A stretch of 64,000 nucleotides of DNA, from assembly GCA_944387915.1 (NCBI GenBank), contig CALXGT010000013.1:22832-86831 (forward strand). The letters run 5' to 3'. The notes beneath the pieces were generated by a model. The model was given only the letters and a program-made list of their open reading frames with translations, made no database searches and was not told the DNA's origin. This document shows positions 41,678 to 50,629 of this stretch, piece after piece. Each line of letters opens with the position of its first letter. Within the stretch, counting starts at the first letter, position 1. This DNA comes from an uncultured Clostridia bacterium (GTDB lineage Bacteria; Bacillota; Clostridia; Oscillospirales; Ruminococcaceae). The translations under genes and the position numbers were made by a program.

Positions 41678-42523
41678 TTACAGAATTTTAGACTGATGCC
41701 GCGTGACATGGCAGCCGATATTCACCGCCAAAGGCAACCCGGCGATATGAGTGGGATAGGTCTCAATATTGACCGCCAGCGCCGTAGTGTCTCCGCCAAA
41801 GCCTTGGGGGCCGATTCCTAACGCATTGATTCGGGAAAGCAAGGTCTCCTCCATCTCCCGATAAAAGGGATCGGGATTGGACGCAGAAACGTCCCGGCAC
41901 AAAGCCTTTTTGGCAAGATAAGCGGCAAGCTCAAAATCGCCGCCGATCCCAACGCCTACTACCATAGGTGGACAGGGATTTCCTCCCGCCGTTTTTACAA
42001 TATCCACTACTGCGTCCATGACCGTCTCTTTGGTAGCGGATGGATTGAGCATCCGAACCGCCGACATATTTTCGCTTCCAAATCCTTTGGGCGCCACCAT
42101 GATCTCTACCCGGTCGCCCGGAACGATGGAAAGGTGTATAATAGCCGGCGTGTTGTCGCCGGTATTATGGTCCCGCCGCACCGGATCGGAGACGACGCTG
42201 CACCGAAGATATCCTTCTTTATAACCGGCGGCGACGCCCCGGTTTACCGCCTGGGTGAGATCCCCGCCGACCAAATGAACGTCCTGGCCGATCTTCAAAA
42301 ACACCACCGCCATACCGGTATCTTGGCAAATCGCGATATTTAGCTCCCGCGCCGCGTCCAGATTCCGGCAAAGATCGCAAAGCACATCCTTCGCCAGAGG
42401 ATCCCGCTCGGTTTGCGCGTATTGACAAAGCCGCTTTTCCAGCGATGGCGGCAGCAAATAATTCGCTTCAATACAAAGATCCCGCACCGCATTTTTAATT
42501 TCTTCGACGGAAATTTCCCGCAT
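41678..42523 (-). CDS. Fumarate hydratase / L-tartrate dehydratase alpha subunit, without adjacent beta subunit
   Basis: The 281-residue protein is the catalytic-domain half of class I fumarase or tartrate dehydratase. ICQDTGMAVVFL near residue 65 holds one cluster cysteine, NPCPPMVVGVGIGGDFE holds another and GCHVTRHQ is at the C-terminus. The family normally has a beta subunit encoded directly downstream. Here the next gene is hpf and none is seen in the window. Function as fumarase needs a beta subunit elsewhere. Confidence 0.88.
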   Translation of the reverse strand: MREISVEEIKNAVRDLCIEANYLLPPSLEKRLCQYAQTERDPLAKDVLCDLCRNLDAARELNIAICQDTGMAVVFLKIGQDVHLVGGDLTQAVNRGVAAGYKEGYLRCSVVSDPVRRDHNTGDNTPAIIHLSIVPGDRVEIMVAPKGFGSENMSAVRMLNPSATKETVMDAVVDIVKTAGGNPCPPMVVGVGIGGDFELAAYLAKKALCRDVSASNPDPFYREMEETLLSRINALGIGPQGFGGDTTALAVNIETYPTHIAGLPLAVNIGCHVTRHQSKIL

Positions 42524-42650
42524 GTCTATACTCCTTTTTGTCCTACCGACACGTTTTTTCCATTTTGTTTTCTATTTTCCCGTTCTTTGTCTTTATACCT
42601 AATGAAAGTAACTATTTATTGTGAAGTGCTACAAATTTTTAAAAAAGTTA

Positions 42651-42679
42651 TTTACAAGTAATAGGATATCTGCTACAAT
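42651..42679 (+). promoter_or_regulatory. Orphan plus-strand promoter
   Basis: TTTACA (42651-42656), 17 bases, TACAAT (42674-42679), with TGC before the -10. No plus-strand protein gene follows; a terminator lies about 50 bases on. Confidence 0.72.
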
Positions 42680-42685
42680 GTACCC

Positions 42686-42750
42686 ATAACTTCCTTCATT
42701 ACCCTTTCACTTTTCTTCATTTTGGGCCGCCACATTGATGGCGGTTTTTC
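42686..42750 (+). ncRNA. Candidate small RNA of about 65 bases
   Basis: The stretch from the predicted start near 42686 to the T-run at 42745-42749 has an unstructured pyrimidine-rich body (TTCCTTCATTACCCTTTCAC) and a terminator stem CCGCC/GGCGG (42727-42731 with 42740-42744). No ATG begins a usable frame in the body. The T-run exists only on this strand, so the hairpin does not belong to the convergent asnB. The rest of the 244-base gap between asnB and the fumarase gene shows nothing else clear. Confidence 0.55.
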
Positions 42751-42767
42751 TTTTGCCCAAAATTCAA

Positions 42768-44654
42768 TTACAGTTCACCGGAAAGAATCCGTTTTTTGGT
42801 ATTCTCCGCGTCGGCAATATAAAGATTGTACCAGGTGATAAAAACCAAAATCGCCCAAAGCTTCCGATAGTTGTCCGCCTTGCCGGTACGGTGATCCTCG
42901 AGCATCCGAAGGGCTTCATCCTTTCGGATATACTCGTCCGCCTTGGAACCGTTGATAATGTCTCTCGCCCATTCGTAAAGCTCGTTTTTAAGCCAGATCC
43001 GAACCGGAACCGGATACCCGAGCTTAGGACGCATAAAAGTCTCCGGATTCACATAATCTTTAAACGCGTAACGCAAAATATATTTTGTAGTCTTATGGCT
43101 CAGCTTATCGGTGAGTTTTAGACGGGATGCAAATTCAAAGACCTCTTTGTCCAAAAAGGGAACCCGAAGCTCTAAGGAATTGCCCATGCTGAGGCGGTCT
43201 CCCTTCACTAAAATATCCCCCTTCAGCCAGGTGCTGATATCTACGTACTGCATCTTAATCAAAGCGTCCCGATCGGCGACTCTGGCATAGACATCCCGAG
43301 TCAATTCGGAAAAATGCTGATTGGGATGATACTGAACGAGGATCTTTTCCTTTTGCTTTTCATCAAACAAAAAGGCGTTTCCCACATACCGTTCTTCTAA
43401 CGGCACACCCGCGCGAATTAGGAAGTTCTTTCCCTTAAGTCCCTTTGGCCAGATCCGGGACAATCCCCGAAACAGCGCTTTCACCGGTCTCGGCGCGTTC
43501 ATAAACCGTCCCGCTAACAAAGCGTCCCGATAAGTCTTGTATCCGGCAAACAGCTCGTCCGCTCCCTCGCCGGAAAGCATCACCTTAACGTGCTTAGCGG
43601 CTTCTTTGGCAATAAGATAAATCGCCACCGTCGAAGGATCCGCCACCGGCGAATCCAGATGCCAAACTACCTTTTCGAACGCGTCTTTGAACATTTCGCA
43701 GTCCCCTTCCAAAAGGATGTGCTCCACATTCAAGTGCTTGGAAATCTGCTTGGCGTCCTCGATCTCGCTATAGGCATCCACGTTAAATCCCACCGTCAGC
43801 GCCTTAATTCCCGGATGGAGCTTAGAGGAAATCGCCGTCACCAGCGCGGAATCGATGCCGCTGGAAAGGAAGGTCCCCACCTCTACGTCGCTGATCATAT
43901 GGTGTTCTACCGAGTCAATAATTACATTGCGAAGCTGACGAACCTTCTCGTCAAAGCTGGCTTCCATCGGCTGCTTAAACATTAAATCCAGATATTTTTC
44001 AATTCGGTAGCTCCCATCGACGCCGATCATCATATAGTGAGCCGCCTCTAAAATCTGGATTTTTCCGGTGATGGTGTTGGGCTCCGGAACGTACTGGAAG
44101 GTGAAGTAATGTTGTAAAAGGGAAGAATCCACCGAAAATCCCCCCATCTCCTCATCAAACAAAAACGCCTTCATTTCCGACGCGAACATCATCCCTTTTT
44201 CGGTTTCCCGATAATACATGGGCTTAATGCCGAAGGGATCCCGGCCGATAAATACCGTTTTTTCTTCGCTGTCGTAAATGACAATGGCAAACATTCCCCG
44301 AAGCTGCTCAATAAAACGCTCCCCGTATTTTCGGTACAGCGTCACAATTACCTCGATCTCCGAGTTGGTGTAAAAAGGGATTCCCTCTTTCTCCAGCGGC
44401 GCCCGAAGCTCAAGATAGTTATAAATCTCCCCGTTAAAAACGGCGGTATAACGCCCGTCAGGCGAAGTGTAAGGCTGGCTTCCGTTATCCAAATCGATAA
44501 TGGAAAGGCGGCGAAAAGCGACGCAAAAGCCGTCCTTTACAATGTATTGGCTGTCATCCGGACCCCGATGCCGAATGGCTTTTGACATATTCATCAAAAG
44601 GGTTTCATCATTATCCTTGGGATCTTTGTGGAACATCCCTGCAAATCCGCACAT
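42768..44654 (-). CDS. asnB: Asparagine synthase (glutamine-hydrolysing)
   Basis: The 628-residue enzyme has the N-terminal glutaminase with Cys2 as nucleophile (MCGFAGMF) and HRGPDDS. The C-terminal synthetase domain has the ATP loop in FLSSGIDSALV near 262 and LSGEGADELFAGY near 370. It makes asparagine from aspartate. Only 16 bases separate its start from the ftsZ terminator and no promoter is visible there, so it may depend on readthrough or on a promoter inside ftsZ. Confidence 0.96.
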   Translation of the reverse strand: MCGFAGMFHKDPKDNDETLLMNMSKAIRHRGPDDSQYIVKDGFCVAFRRLSIIDLDNGSQPYTSPDGRYTAVFNGEIYNYLELRAPLEKEGIPFYTNSEIEVIVTLYRKYGERFIEQLRGMFAIVIYDSEEKTVFIGRDPFGIKPMYYRETEKGMMFASEMKAFLFDEEMGGFSVDSSLLQHYFTFQYVPEPNTITGKIQILEAAHYMMIGVDGSYRIEKYLDLMFKQPMEASFDEKVRQLRNVIIDSVEHHMISDVEVGTFLSSGIDSALVTAISSKLHPGIKALTVGFNVDAYSEIEDAKQISKHLNVEHILLEGDCEMFKDAFEKVVWHLDSPVADPSTVAIYLIAKEAAKHVKVMLSGEGADELFAGYKTYRDALLAGRFMNAPRPVKALFRGLSRIWPKGLKGKNFLIRAGVPLEERYVGNAFLFDEKQKEKILVQYHPNQHFSELTRDVYARVADRDALIKMQYVDISTWLKGDILVKGDRLSMGNSLELRVPFLDKEVFEFASRLKLTDKLSHKTTKYILRYAFKDYVNPETFMRPKLGYPVPVRIWLKNELYEWARDIINGSKADEYIRKDEALRMLEDHRTGKADNYRKLWAILVFITWYNLYIADAENTKKRILSGEL

Positions 44655-44670
44655 ATTGGAACTCCTTTAC

Positions 44671-44705
44671 TAAAATGAATGCCTTCCCGGATTTCGGAAA
44701 GGCAT
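44671..44705 (-). terminator. Intrinsic terminator of ftsZ (weak T-run)
   Basis: ATGCCTTTCC (44705-44696) pairs with GGGAAGGCAT (44688-44679) nearly perfectly, followed by TCATTTTA on the minus strand. Confidence 0.65.
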
Positions 44706-44713
44706 GCTGTTTT

Positions 44714-45796
44714 TTATTCGTTAAACCAGGTCCCCAGGATATCGTCAAACCCCTCGTCCGCTTTCTCCGCCGACTGCTGCGTTTGATTGTATCCCGTATT
44801 CCCGTTTTGGACAGGATGGTCGATCACCGGGAAATTGTTGTCGTTATCAAAGCCCGTCGCAATTACCGTTACCTTGACTTCGTCATTCAAGCTGTCATCG
44901 TAAACAATGCCCCAGTAAATAGCCGCCATAGGATGCAACGCTTCCTGAATGCGGGTAGAAATCCGCTCCGCGTCGCCGAATTCCAAATCATTAGGCCCGC
45001 AAATATTGATAATCGCCGCCTGCGCGCCCGTAATGGAAGTTTCCAAAAGGGGACTGGAAATGGCCATATCCGCCGCCTGGTCCGCTTTCTCCTTGCCGCT
45101 GCCGTAGCCTACGCCCATATGCGCCAATCCCGCGTTTTGGATAACCGAACGCAAATCGGCAAAGTCCAGGTTAATAAATCCGTTGGTATCAATTAAGTCG
45201 GAAACGCTGGTAATACCCTGCTTCAAAACGCCGTCGACCTCTTCGAACGCCTTCTTCGCCGGCGTCTTCGGATCAATAATCTGGCGGATCCGGTCGTTGG
45301 GGATCACCACCAGGCTATCCACTAACTGGCGGAGATTTTGAATCCCCTGTTCCGCGAATTTCATCCGACGGGGGCCCTCATAGCTAAAAGGCTTCGTCAC
45401 CACACCGATGGTCAAAATTCCGAGATCTCTCGCGATCTCCGCTACAACAGGCGCAGCGCCCGTTCCGGTACCGCCGCCCATTCCGGCTGTAATGAAAATA
45501 AGGCTCGCGCCCTTCAAAACCGCTTCAATTTCGTCCTTGCTCTCCTCGGCGGCTCTCGCTCCCCGTTCCGGATCGCCTCCGGCGCCCTGGCCTTTGGAAA
45601 TCTTCTCCCCAATCTGAATGGTGTGATCCGCTTTGGAAACATTCAATACCTGGCGGTCAGTATTGATGGCGATAAATTCCACGTTCTTTACACCGTCATC
45701 CACCATACGGTTTACGGCATTTCCACCGGCGCCGCCAACGCCGACGACCTTTATTGTGGTGATCCGGTCATCATCCTGCTCCAAGGTAAACTTCAC
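44714..45796 (-). CDS. ftsZ: Cell division GTPase FtsZ
   Basis: The 360-residue tubulin homologue has VVGVGGAGGNAVNRM, INTDRQVL and the signature GMGGGTGTGAAPVVAEIA. The C-terminal tail ends EGFDDILGTWFNE and lacks the usual DIPxFLR-type peptide that binds FtsA, SepF and ZapD in most bacteria. It is the last gene of the dcw cluster and has its own promoter at 45927-45955. Confidence 0.97.
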   Translation of the reverse strand: MKFTLEQDDDRITTIKVVGVGGAGGNAVNRMVDDGVKNVEFIAINTDRQVLNVSKADHTIQIGEKISKGQGAGGDPERGARAAEESKDEIEAVLKGASLIFITAGMGGGTGTGAAPVVAEIARDLGILTIGVVTKPFSYEGPRRMKFAEQGIQNLRQLVDSLVVIPNDRIRQIIDPKTPAKKAFEEVDGVLKQGITSVSDLIDTNGFINLDFADLRSVIQNAGLAHMGVGYGSGKEKADQAADMAISSPLLETSITGAQAAIINICGPNDLEFGDAERISTRIQEALHPMAAIYWGIVYDDSLNDEVKVTVIATGFDNDNNFPVIDHPVQNGNTGYNQTQQSAEKADEGFDDILGTWFNE

Positions 45797-45926
45797 TTTG
45801 GGTTCCTCCTGTTTTTTATTCCGGAAACAAATCTCGTCCGGTCCTGTAAAAAGGATATATCCTCCACAGAAAATCCTTTTTTTCTAATGCGCAAACGCGC
45901 AGTAATCTTTCTTTTATATTATTTTC

Positions 45927-45955
45927 AGTGTACCAGATTCTTTAGTAAATTTCAA
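45927..45955 (-). promoter_or_regulatory. Promoter of ftsZ
   Basis: TTGAAA (45955-45950), 17 bases, TACACT (45932-45927), with CTGG before the -10. The leader of about 125 bases carries a small TGCGC/GCGCA hairpin and no open frame of note. Confidence 0.65.
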
Positions 45956-45992
45956 TAGTTTTCCTACCCTTTTTTTTCAAAAAAAACCATCT

Positions 45993-46967
45993 CTATGACT
46001 TTTCTGAAGATTCTTCCTGCTCGGGAGACGTTTCCTCTCCATTTCCATCGCTCCAATCAAAAATCCCGGTAAATTCTTCCGGAAATTCCGGGTCTTTGAT
46101 ATTATTAAAGATCAACATGTCCGAACGGGTCAAATCAATCGTCCCCTTTTCTTCCACGCCGATATTTCCCTTGTCCAAGGTTTCCTTTAACAACAGCAGT
46201 TTATCATTCAGGTTGGTAAAAGAACCGATGTCAATGCGCAGTCGATCCTGATAGAAAAAGGTAATGGAAAGGGAATCACTCAGGTCCACCAAAGAAATGT
46301 CTTCGATTCCCACTTCCGAAAAAGCTTGCTGAAGAATTAAAATATCTGTATTTTTTTCTTCTTCAATTACATCTTGTAAAAAATCTCCTTCTTTCCCCCC
46401 CGTCACCGAAATACCGGTAATGACCCCAACGGCGTCCGCGGGCGAAGCCGTAATTCCAATAATCCTTCCCTTGCCGCTGATTTGGTAATATTTTTCCTCA
46501 TCATAAAGCTGAAAGGCGGCCTCGCCGTCCTCAATTTGGATTAGAAGAGTGGACGGCAAATCCCGTTTCACCGTCACCGAATCTGCCGCGGTAAGCTGTG
46601 TAAACAGCGCCTCTTCGATTTTTTTGACCGGAACACGAATCAAATTATTTCCTTCTTTTACGGAAAGGAGAGAAACCACGTCGCTTTGGGAGTATACGCT
46701 GCTTCCCTCCACCCGGATTTCGGTAATCTTAAAAAAAACAGTCAACGAAAGAACGGTTCCCAAAACGACTAACAGGACGCCGAACATCATATAATACAAC
46801 GTATAATTCCGTTTATATTTTCGTCTTCGGCTTTGCTGTGTACGGCGGATTTCCGTTTCCCGCCGCGAAGGAGAAACAGCATTCCTTTTGGCAGAAGCGG
46901 TCTGTTTGCCAGACGGTCGTTTTGCAACAGGCTTTTTGCCTTTGCTTTTCCTTTTCTGATCCGCCAT
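45993..46967 (-). CDS. ftsQ: FtsQ/DivIB cell-division protein
   Basis: The 324-residue protein has a long basic cytoplasmic N-terminus (about 55 residues, rich in Lys and Arg), one membrane helix (YYMMFGVLLVVLGTVLSLTVFF) and a POTRA domain starting KITEIRVEGSSVYSQSDV. The tail after residue 300 is acidic. It links to FtsL and FtsB at the division site. Its place between murA and ftsZ is normal for a dcw cluster. Confidence 0.88.
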   Translation of the reverse strand: MADQKRKSKGKKPVAKRPSGKQTASAKRNAVSPSRRETEIRRTQQSRRRKYKRNYTLYYMMFGVLLVVLGTVLSLTVFFKITEIRVEGSSVYSQSDVVSLLSVKEGNNLIRVPVKKIEEALFTQLTAADSVTVKRDLPSTLLIQIEDGEAAFQLYDEEKYYQISGKGRIIGITASPADAVGVITGISVTGGKEGDFLQDVIEEEKNTDILILQQAFSEVGIEDISLVDLSDSLSITFFYQDRLRIDIGSFTNLNDKLLLLKETLDKGNIGVEEKGTIDLTRSDMLIFNNIKDPEFPEEFTGIFDWSDGNGEETSPEQEESSEKS

Positions 46968-46982
46968 GTTCCGCCTCCTTGT

Positions 46983-48248
46983 TTATTCGCTTTCCCGCCT
47001 TAGTACCTCGCCTCCCAAAGCGCAAAAGGTATCCTCGATTTTTTCGTATCCTCGATCAATATGTTCCACACCGGTTAGGACCGTTTCTCCCTGCGCCCCT
47101 AACGCGGCCAATAAAAGCGCCGCTCCCGCGCGCAGATCTTTCGCCTGTGCATGCATTCCAAACAACTTTTCTTTTCCGTACACCAACGCCACATTTCCCG
47201 CCACATCGATTTCCGCGCCCCCTTTTTCCAAATCCGGAACGTGACTGAATCGATTTTCAAACACATTGTCGACGAAAAGAGTGGTCCCATGGGCGTAAGC
47301 GGCCACCGCCATAAACTGGGGCAAAAGATCGGTAGGGAATCCGGGGTAAGGGGATGTAGAAAGTTTCGAAAAAGGGAGAGGCCGGCCTTTTCGGGTTAGC
47401 CGAATTTCCCCCGGAAAACTCTCCACCAAAAATCCCGCTTCCCGCAAAGGAGGCATCGCCGCGCGCAGCAGGCTTTCATCAATTCCTTTGACCGTTACGC
47501 TGCCCCCGGCAGTCCCCGCGGCCAGCAAATAGGTTCCCGCCGCGATTCGATCGGGAATCACCGTGTGGCATATGCCCTTCAAAGAGGAAACGCCCTCGAT
47601 TTTTAAAGTCTTGCTTCCGGCTCCGGTAATCTTCGCGCCCGCTTTATTTAAAAACGCAATCAAATCTCCGATTTCCGGTTCCCGCGCCGCATTTTCAATT
47701 TTCGTTTCTCCCGGCGTCAATACCGAAAGCATGATACCGTTTTCCGTTGCTCCAACACTGGGAATTCGAAGGCGAAATTTCCTCTTTTTGTTACAGTACT
47801 CTTCCCGTTTGGCCGAAAATCCGTTATCGTCTTCCGAGACGGAAAATCCCATCTGCTCCATCACAAAAAGATGTAGATCCACCGGCCTTTCCCCTAAAGG
47901 ACAACCGCCGGGCCGGCTGCTTTTTCCTTCGCCGAATCGAGAAAGCAAAGCGCCGAAAAAAAGAATGGATCCCCGCATTTTACGCATCCATAAGCAGGGA
48001 ATGTCCGCCGCTGTCACATCGTCTGTACAAACGGTAATCTTTCGCCCTTCCGTCTCCACTTTCGCTCCTAAAAAGCGCAAAATGGCGATCGCCGTATCCA
48101 CATCGGAGAGCCGCGGGCAATTTTCAAACGTGCTTTCTCCTTTGACCAGAAGAGACGCCGCCAAAAGGGGAAGAATACTGTTCTTCGCACCATACACCGG
48201 CACCTCCCCGTACAGGGGGTTACCGCCGCGAATGATAAGCTCTTCCAT
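46983..48248 (-). CDS. murA: UDP-GlcNAc 1-carboxyvinyltransferase
   Basis: The 421-residue enzyme adds enolpyruvate to UDP-GlcNAc, the first committed step of peptidoglycan synthesis. It has GAKNSILPLLAASLL at the N-terminus. The catalytic-loop cysteine is in RPGGCPLGERPVDLHLF near residue 115, the residue attacked by fosfomycin; it is not the Asp variant. A murA copy inside the dcw cluster is less common than a stand-alone gene. Confidence 0.95.
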   Translation of the reverse strand: MEELIIRGGNPLYGEVPVYGAKNSILPLLAASLLVKGESTFENCPRLSDVDTAIAILRFLGAKVETEGRKITVCTDDVTAADIPCLWMRKMRGSILFFGALLSRFGEGKSSRPGGCPLGERPVDLHLFVMEQMGFSVSEDDNGFSAKREEYCNKKRKFRLRIPSVGATENGIMLSVLTPGETKIENAAREPEIGDLIAFLNKAGAKITGAGSKTLKIEGVSSLKGICHTVIPDRIAAGTYLLAAGTAGGSVTVKGIDESLLRAAMPPLREAGFLVESFPGEIRLTRKGRPLPFSKLSTSPYPGFPTDLLPQFMAVAAYAHGTTLFVDNVFENRFSHVPDLEKGGAEIDVAGNVALVYGKEKLFGMHAQAKDLRAGAALLLAALGAQGETVLTGVEHIDRGYEKIEDTFCALGGEVLRRESE

Positions 48249-48307
48249 AAAGCCCCTCCTTTTTTCTTTTTTACCCCATTTTATGCGAAAAAAGGAAGGA
48301 TGGTGCC

Positions 48308-49435
48308 CTATCTTTTGGCTTTTACCGTTTCAGCAATCAATGCGGCGATCCGTTTTGCGGTATCATACACCGCGAGACGTTTCGCGTTCTCCGAAAAGGA
48401 AATCTGTTTTTGAGGGTCGGACGCAAAAGAGTCTACCAATTGGATCAGCTTCTCTTTTTGGTAGTCCTTCTCCTGAATGATAACTGCCGCTCCCGCGTCT
48501 TCCAAAACCTTGGCGTTGTAATATTGATGATTCTCCGCGGCATAGGGATAAGGGACTAAAATAGAAGGAGTCCCCGTCACCTCCAGCTCGATAATGGAAC
48601 TGGCTCCGGCTCGGGAAATCACCAGATCCGCCGCCGCGACATAAAGATAAATATTGTCAATGTATTCTTTGATTTGAATTCTCGGAAACGCTTCAACCGA
48701 AATTCCCCGATGTAAAAGAGCCTTCGGAAATACGTCTTTTCCGTTTTTCCCGTAGCCGTGGATATGGTTGATGGTTTTTTTACGGCAATGCCATTCCATC
48801 AGATCCAACGCCATCTCATTGATCGCTCTCGCTCCTAAGCTTCCGCCGAAGGAAAGAATGGTAAAATTATCGTCCAATCCCAACGCCTTTCGCGCCTGTT
48901 GGCGGGAAGTAGAGATAAAGTCCTGACGGACCGGGTTTCCTACCACCTCTGTCCGAACGCCCCGGGGGAGATACTGCTTCGCTTCGGGAAACGCCAGCAT
49001 CACCGTATCCACCTCTTTGGCAAGGAGCTTAGTGGTAACGCCGGGAAAAGCGTTTTGTTCATGAATCAGCGTTGGAATTTTCATCCGTGCCGCCGCGCGA
49101 ACAATCGGGCCGCTTAAATATCCTCCGGTCCCTACGACCACATCGGGAGAAAACGCCCGAATTATTTTCCGCGCCGTATGGTTGGACAAAGCAAGATACC
49201 ATGCGGACCGACAGTTATGCAAAATATCGGCGGGATGAAAGCTTCGGTTAAAACCGGAAAGCTTAATAAACGCTACGGGATACCCGGACTTGGGAACCAA
49301 ATCCGCTTCCATTCCCTTGGGCGTCGCCGCAAAGAGAAATTCGCTCCCCGGATATCGTGCGTTCAATTCGTTGGCGATGGCGATAGCCGGATTAATGTGC
49401 CCCGCCGTACCGCCGCCCGCTAAAAGTACTCTCAT
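48308..49435 (-). CDS. murG: MurG, lipid II-forming N-acetylglucosaminyltransferase
   Basis: The 375-residue GT28 enzyme has the N-terminal G-loop LLAGGGTAGHINPAIAIA and the C-terminal donor-site motif SRAGASSIIELEVTGTPSILVPYPYAAENHQ. It adds GlcNAc to lipid I on the inner face of the membrane. It follows ftsW directly, as in most dcw clusters. Confidence 0.97.
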   Translation of the reverse strand: MRVLLAGGGTAGHINPAIAIANELNARYPGSEFLFAATPKGMEADLVPKSGYPVAFIKLSGFNRSFHPADILHNCRSAWYLALSNHTARKIIRAFSPDVVVGTGGYLSGPIVRAAARMKIPTLIHEQNAFPGVTTKLLAKEVDTVMLAFPEAKQYLPRGVRTEVVGNPVRQDFISTSRQQARKALGLDDNFTILSFGGSLGARAINEMALDLMEWHCRKKTINHIHGYGKNGKDVFPKALLHRGISVEAFPRIQIKEYIDNIYLYVAAADLVISRAGASSIIELEVTGTPSILVPYPYAAENHQYYNAKVLEDAGAAVIIQEKDYQKEKLIQLVDSFASDPQKQISFSENAKRLAVYDTAKRIAALIAETVKAKR

Positions 49436-49449
49436 GCCCTCGCCTCTCT

Positions 49450-50604
49450 TTACACATCATCGGCACAGTGCCTGGAAATATTTAAAAGGATTCCCACCTG
49501 TGCCAGCTGCATCACTACCGCCGTGCCCCCGGCACTGATAAAGGGAAGACTAATGCCGGTATTTGGTATGGTATTGGTAACTACCGCAATATTCAAAAGC
49601 GCCTGTAAGCCAAACTGTAACGTCAAACCTACTGCCAGCATAGCGCCAAATTGGTCAGGCGCTTTCATGGCAATGGAAAAGCCGGTGTATACCAGAAAAA
49701 CAAACAGCAAGATAATCAAAATAGCTCCGATAAAGCCCAGCTCTTCACAGATCACCGCGAAAATAAAGTCGTTTTGCGGCTCCGAAATATAGAGGAATTT
49801 TTGGGTGGAATTTCCGAGTCCAACGCCAAACAATCCGCCGGAACCAATAGCGTAAAGGGATTGTACCGTCTGCCAGCCTTTTCCCTGTAAATCCGACCAT
49901 GGATCCAGCCATGCGGTGATTCGGGCTTGGATATACCCGAATCCCTTTAGGATAACGATACCTACGCCGCCTAATACCGCAAGCCCGCCGGCGCTCAAAA
50001 ACCAAATCAGCTTTCCTCCGCCGATAAACAGCATCAAAAAGCCGATGCCCACCATCAAAATCATACCGGAAATATGGCGCTGTAAGCCCATCAAAATTAC
50101 AATGGGAATCAGGATAATGATGAAAGGCGCCAATCCATGCCGCCATTCCTTCATGCGCTTGTAATTTACCGAAATCAACCAGGCGTACATCAAAATCAAC
50201 GCGAATTTCATAATTTCCGAAGGCTGGAAAGAAAAAAGATTTCCGATATAGACCCATCGTCTCGCGCCATGCTGGTTGTCAAAGGTCAGCGCGTAGATCA
50301 TCAGCAGCAAACAGACTACATAGATGAGCCACCGAAAACGCCGGTACACATGATAATCCACAAAGGACAACACCATCATAACGACAATACCGCCAAAGAC
50401 GAATACCGCCTGTTTGAGCACGATGGTAAAGCTGTTTCCTTCCTCGTTTAGGGAGGTGGCGTAGCTTGCGGAAAAAACCATAATCAGCCCGAAGGAGAGC
50501 AAAACAATGACCAGGAAAAACAGAGTAATGTCCATTCGTCCCTTCCCGTAAAAGAAACGAAAAGGCGTCCTTTTCTTTTTCTTCGTTTTCTTCGCGCGCT
50601 CCAT
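49450..50604 (-). CDS. ftsW: FtsW/SEDS peptidoglycan polymerase
   Basis: The 384-residue protein has ten hydrophobic segments and the SEDS motifs GARRWVYIG near residue 115 and LPFISAGGTAVVMQLA near the C-terminus. FtsW polymerises lipid II with a class B PBP at the septum. The N-terminal 20 residues are highly basic (ERAKKTKKKKRTPFRFFYGKG) and should stay in the cytoplasm. It lies between mraY and murG. Confidence 0.94.
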   Translation of the reverse strand: MERAKKTKKKKRTPFRFFYGKGRMDITLFFLVIVLLSFGLIMVFSASYATSLNEEGNSFTIVLKQAVFVFGGIVVMMVLSFVDYHVYRRFRWLIYVVCLLLMIYALTFDNQHGARRWVYIGNLFSFQPSEIMKFALILMYAWLISVNYKRMKEWRHGLAPFIIILIPIVILMGLQRHISGMILMVGIGFLMLFIGGGKLIWFLSAGGLAVLGGVGIVILKGFGYIQARITAWLDPWSDLQGKGWQTVQSLYAIGSGGLFGVGLGNSTQKFLYISEPQNDFIFAVICEELGFIGAILIILLFVFLVYTGFSIAMKAPDQFGAMLAVGLTLQFGLQALLNIAVVTNTIPNTGISLPFISAGGTAVVMQLAQVGILLNISRHCADDV

Positions 50605-50629
50605 TTTCTTTCACCCCCGAGACGTTCGC

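Noticed and set aside
47563..48480. Frame of 305 codons antisense to murA
   Set aside because: murA is unmistakable on the other strand; the antisense product is basic and low in family-like features.
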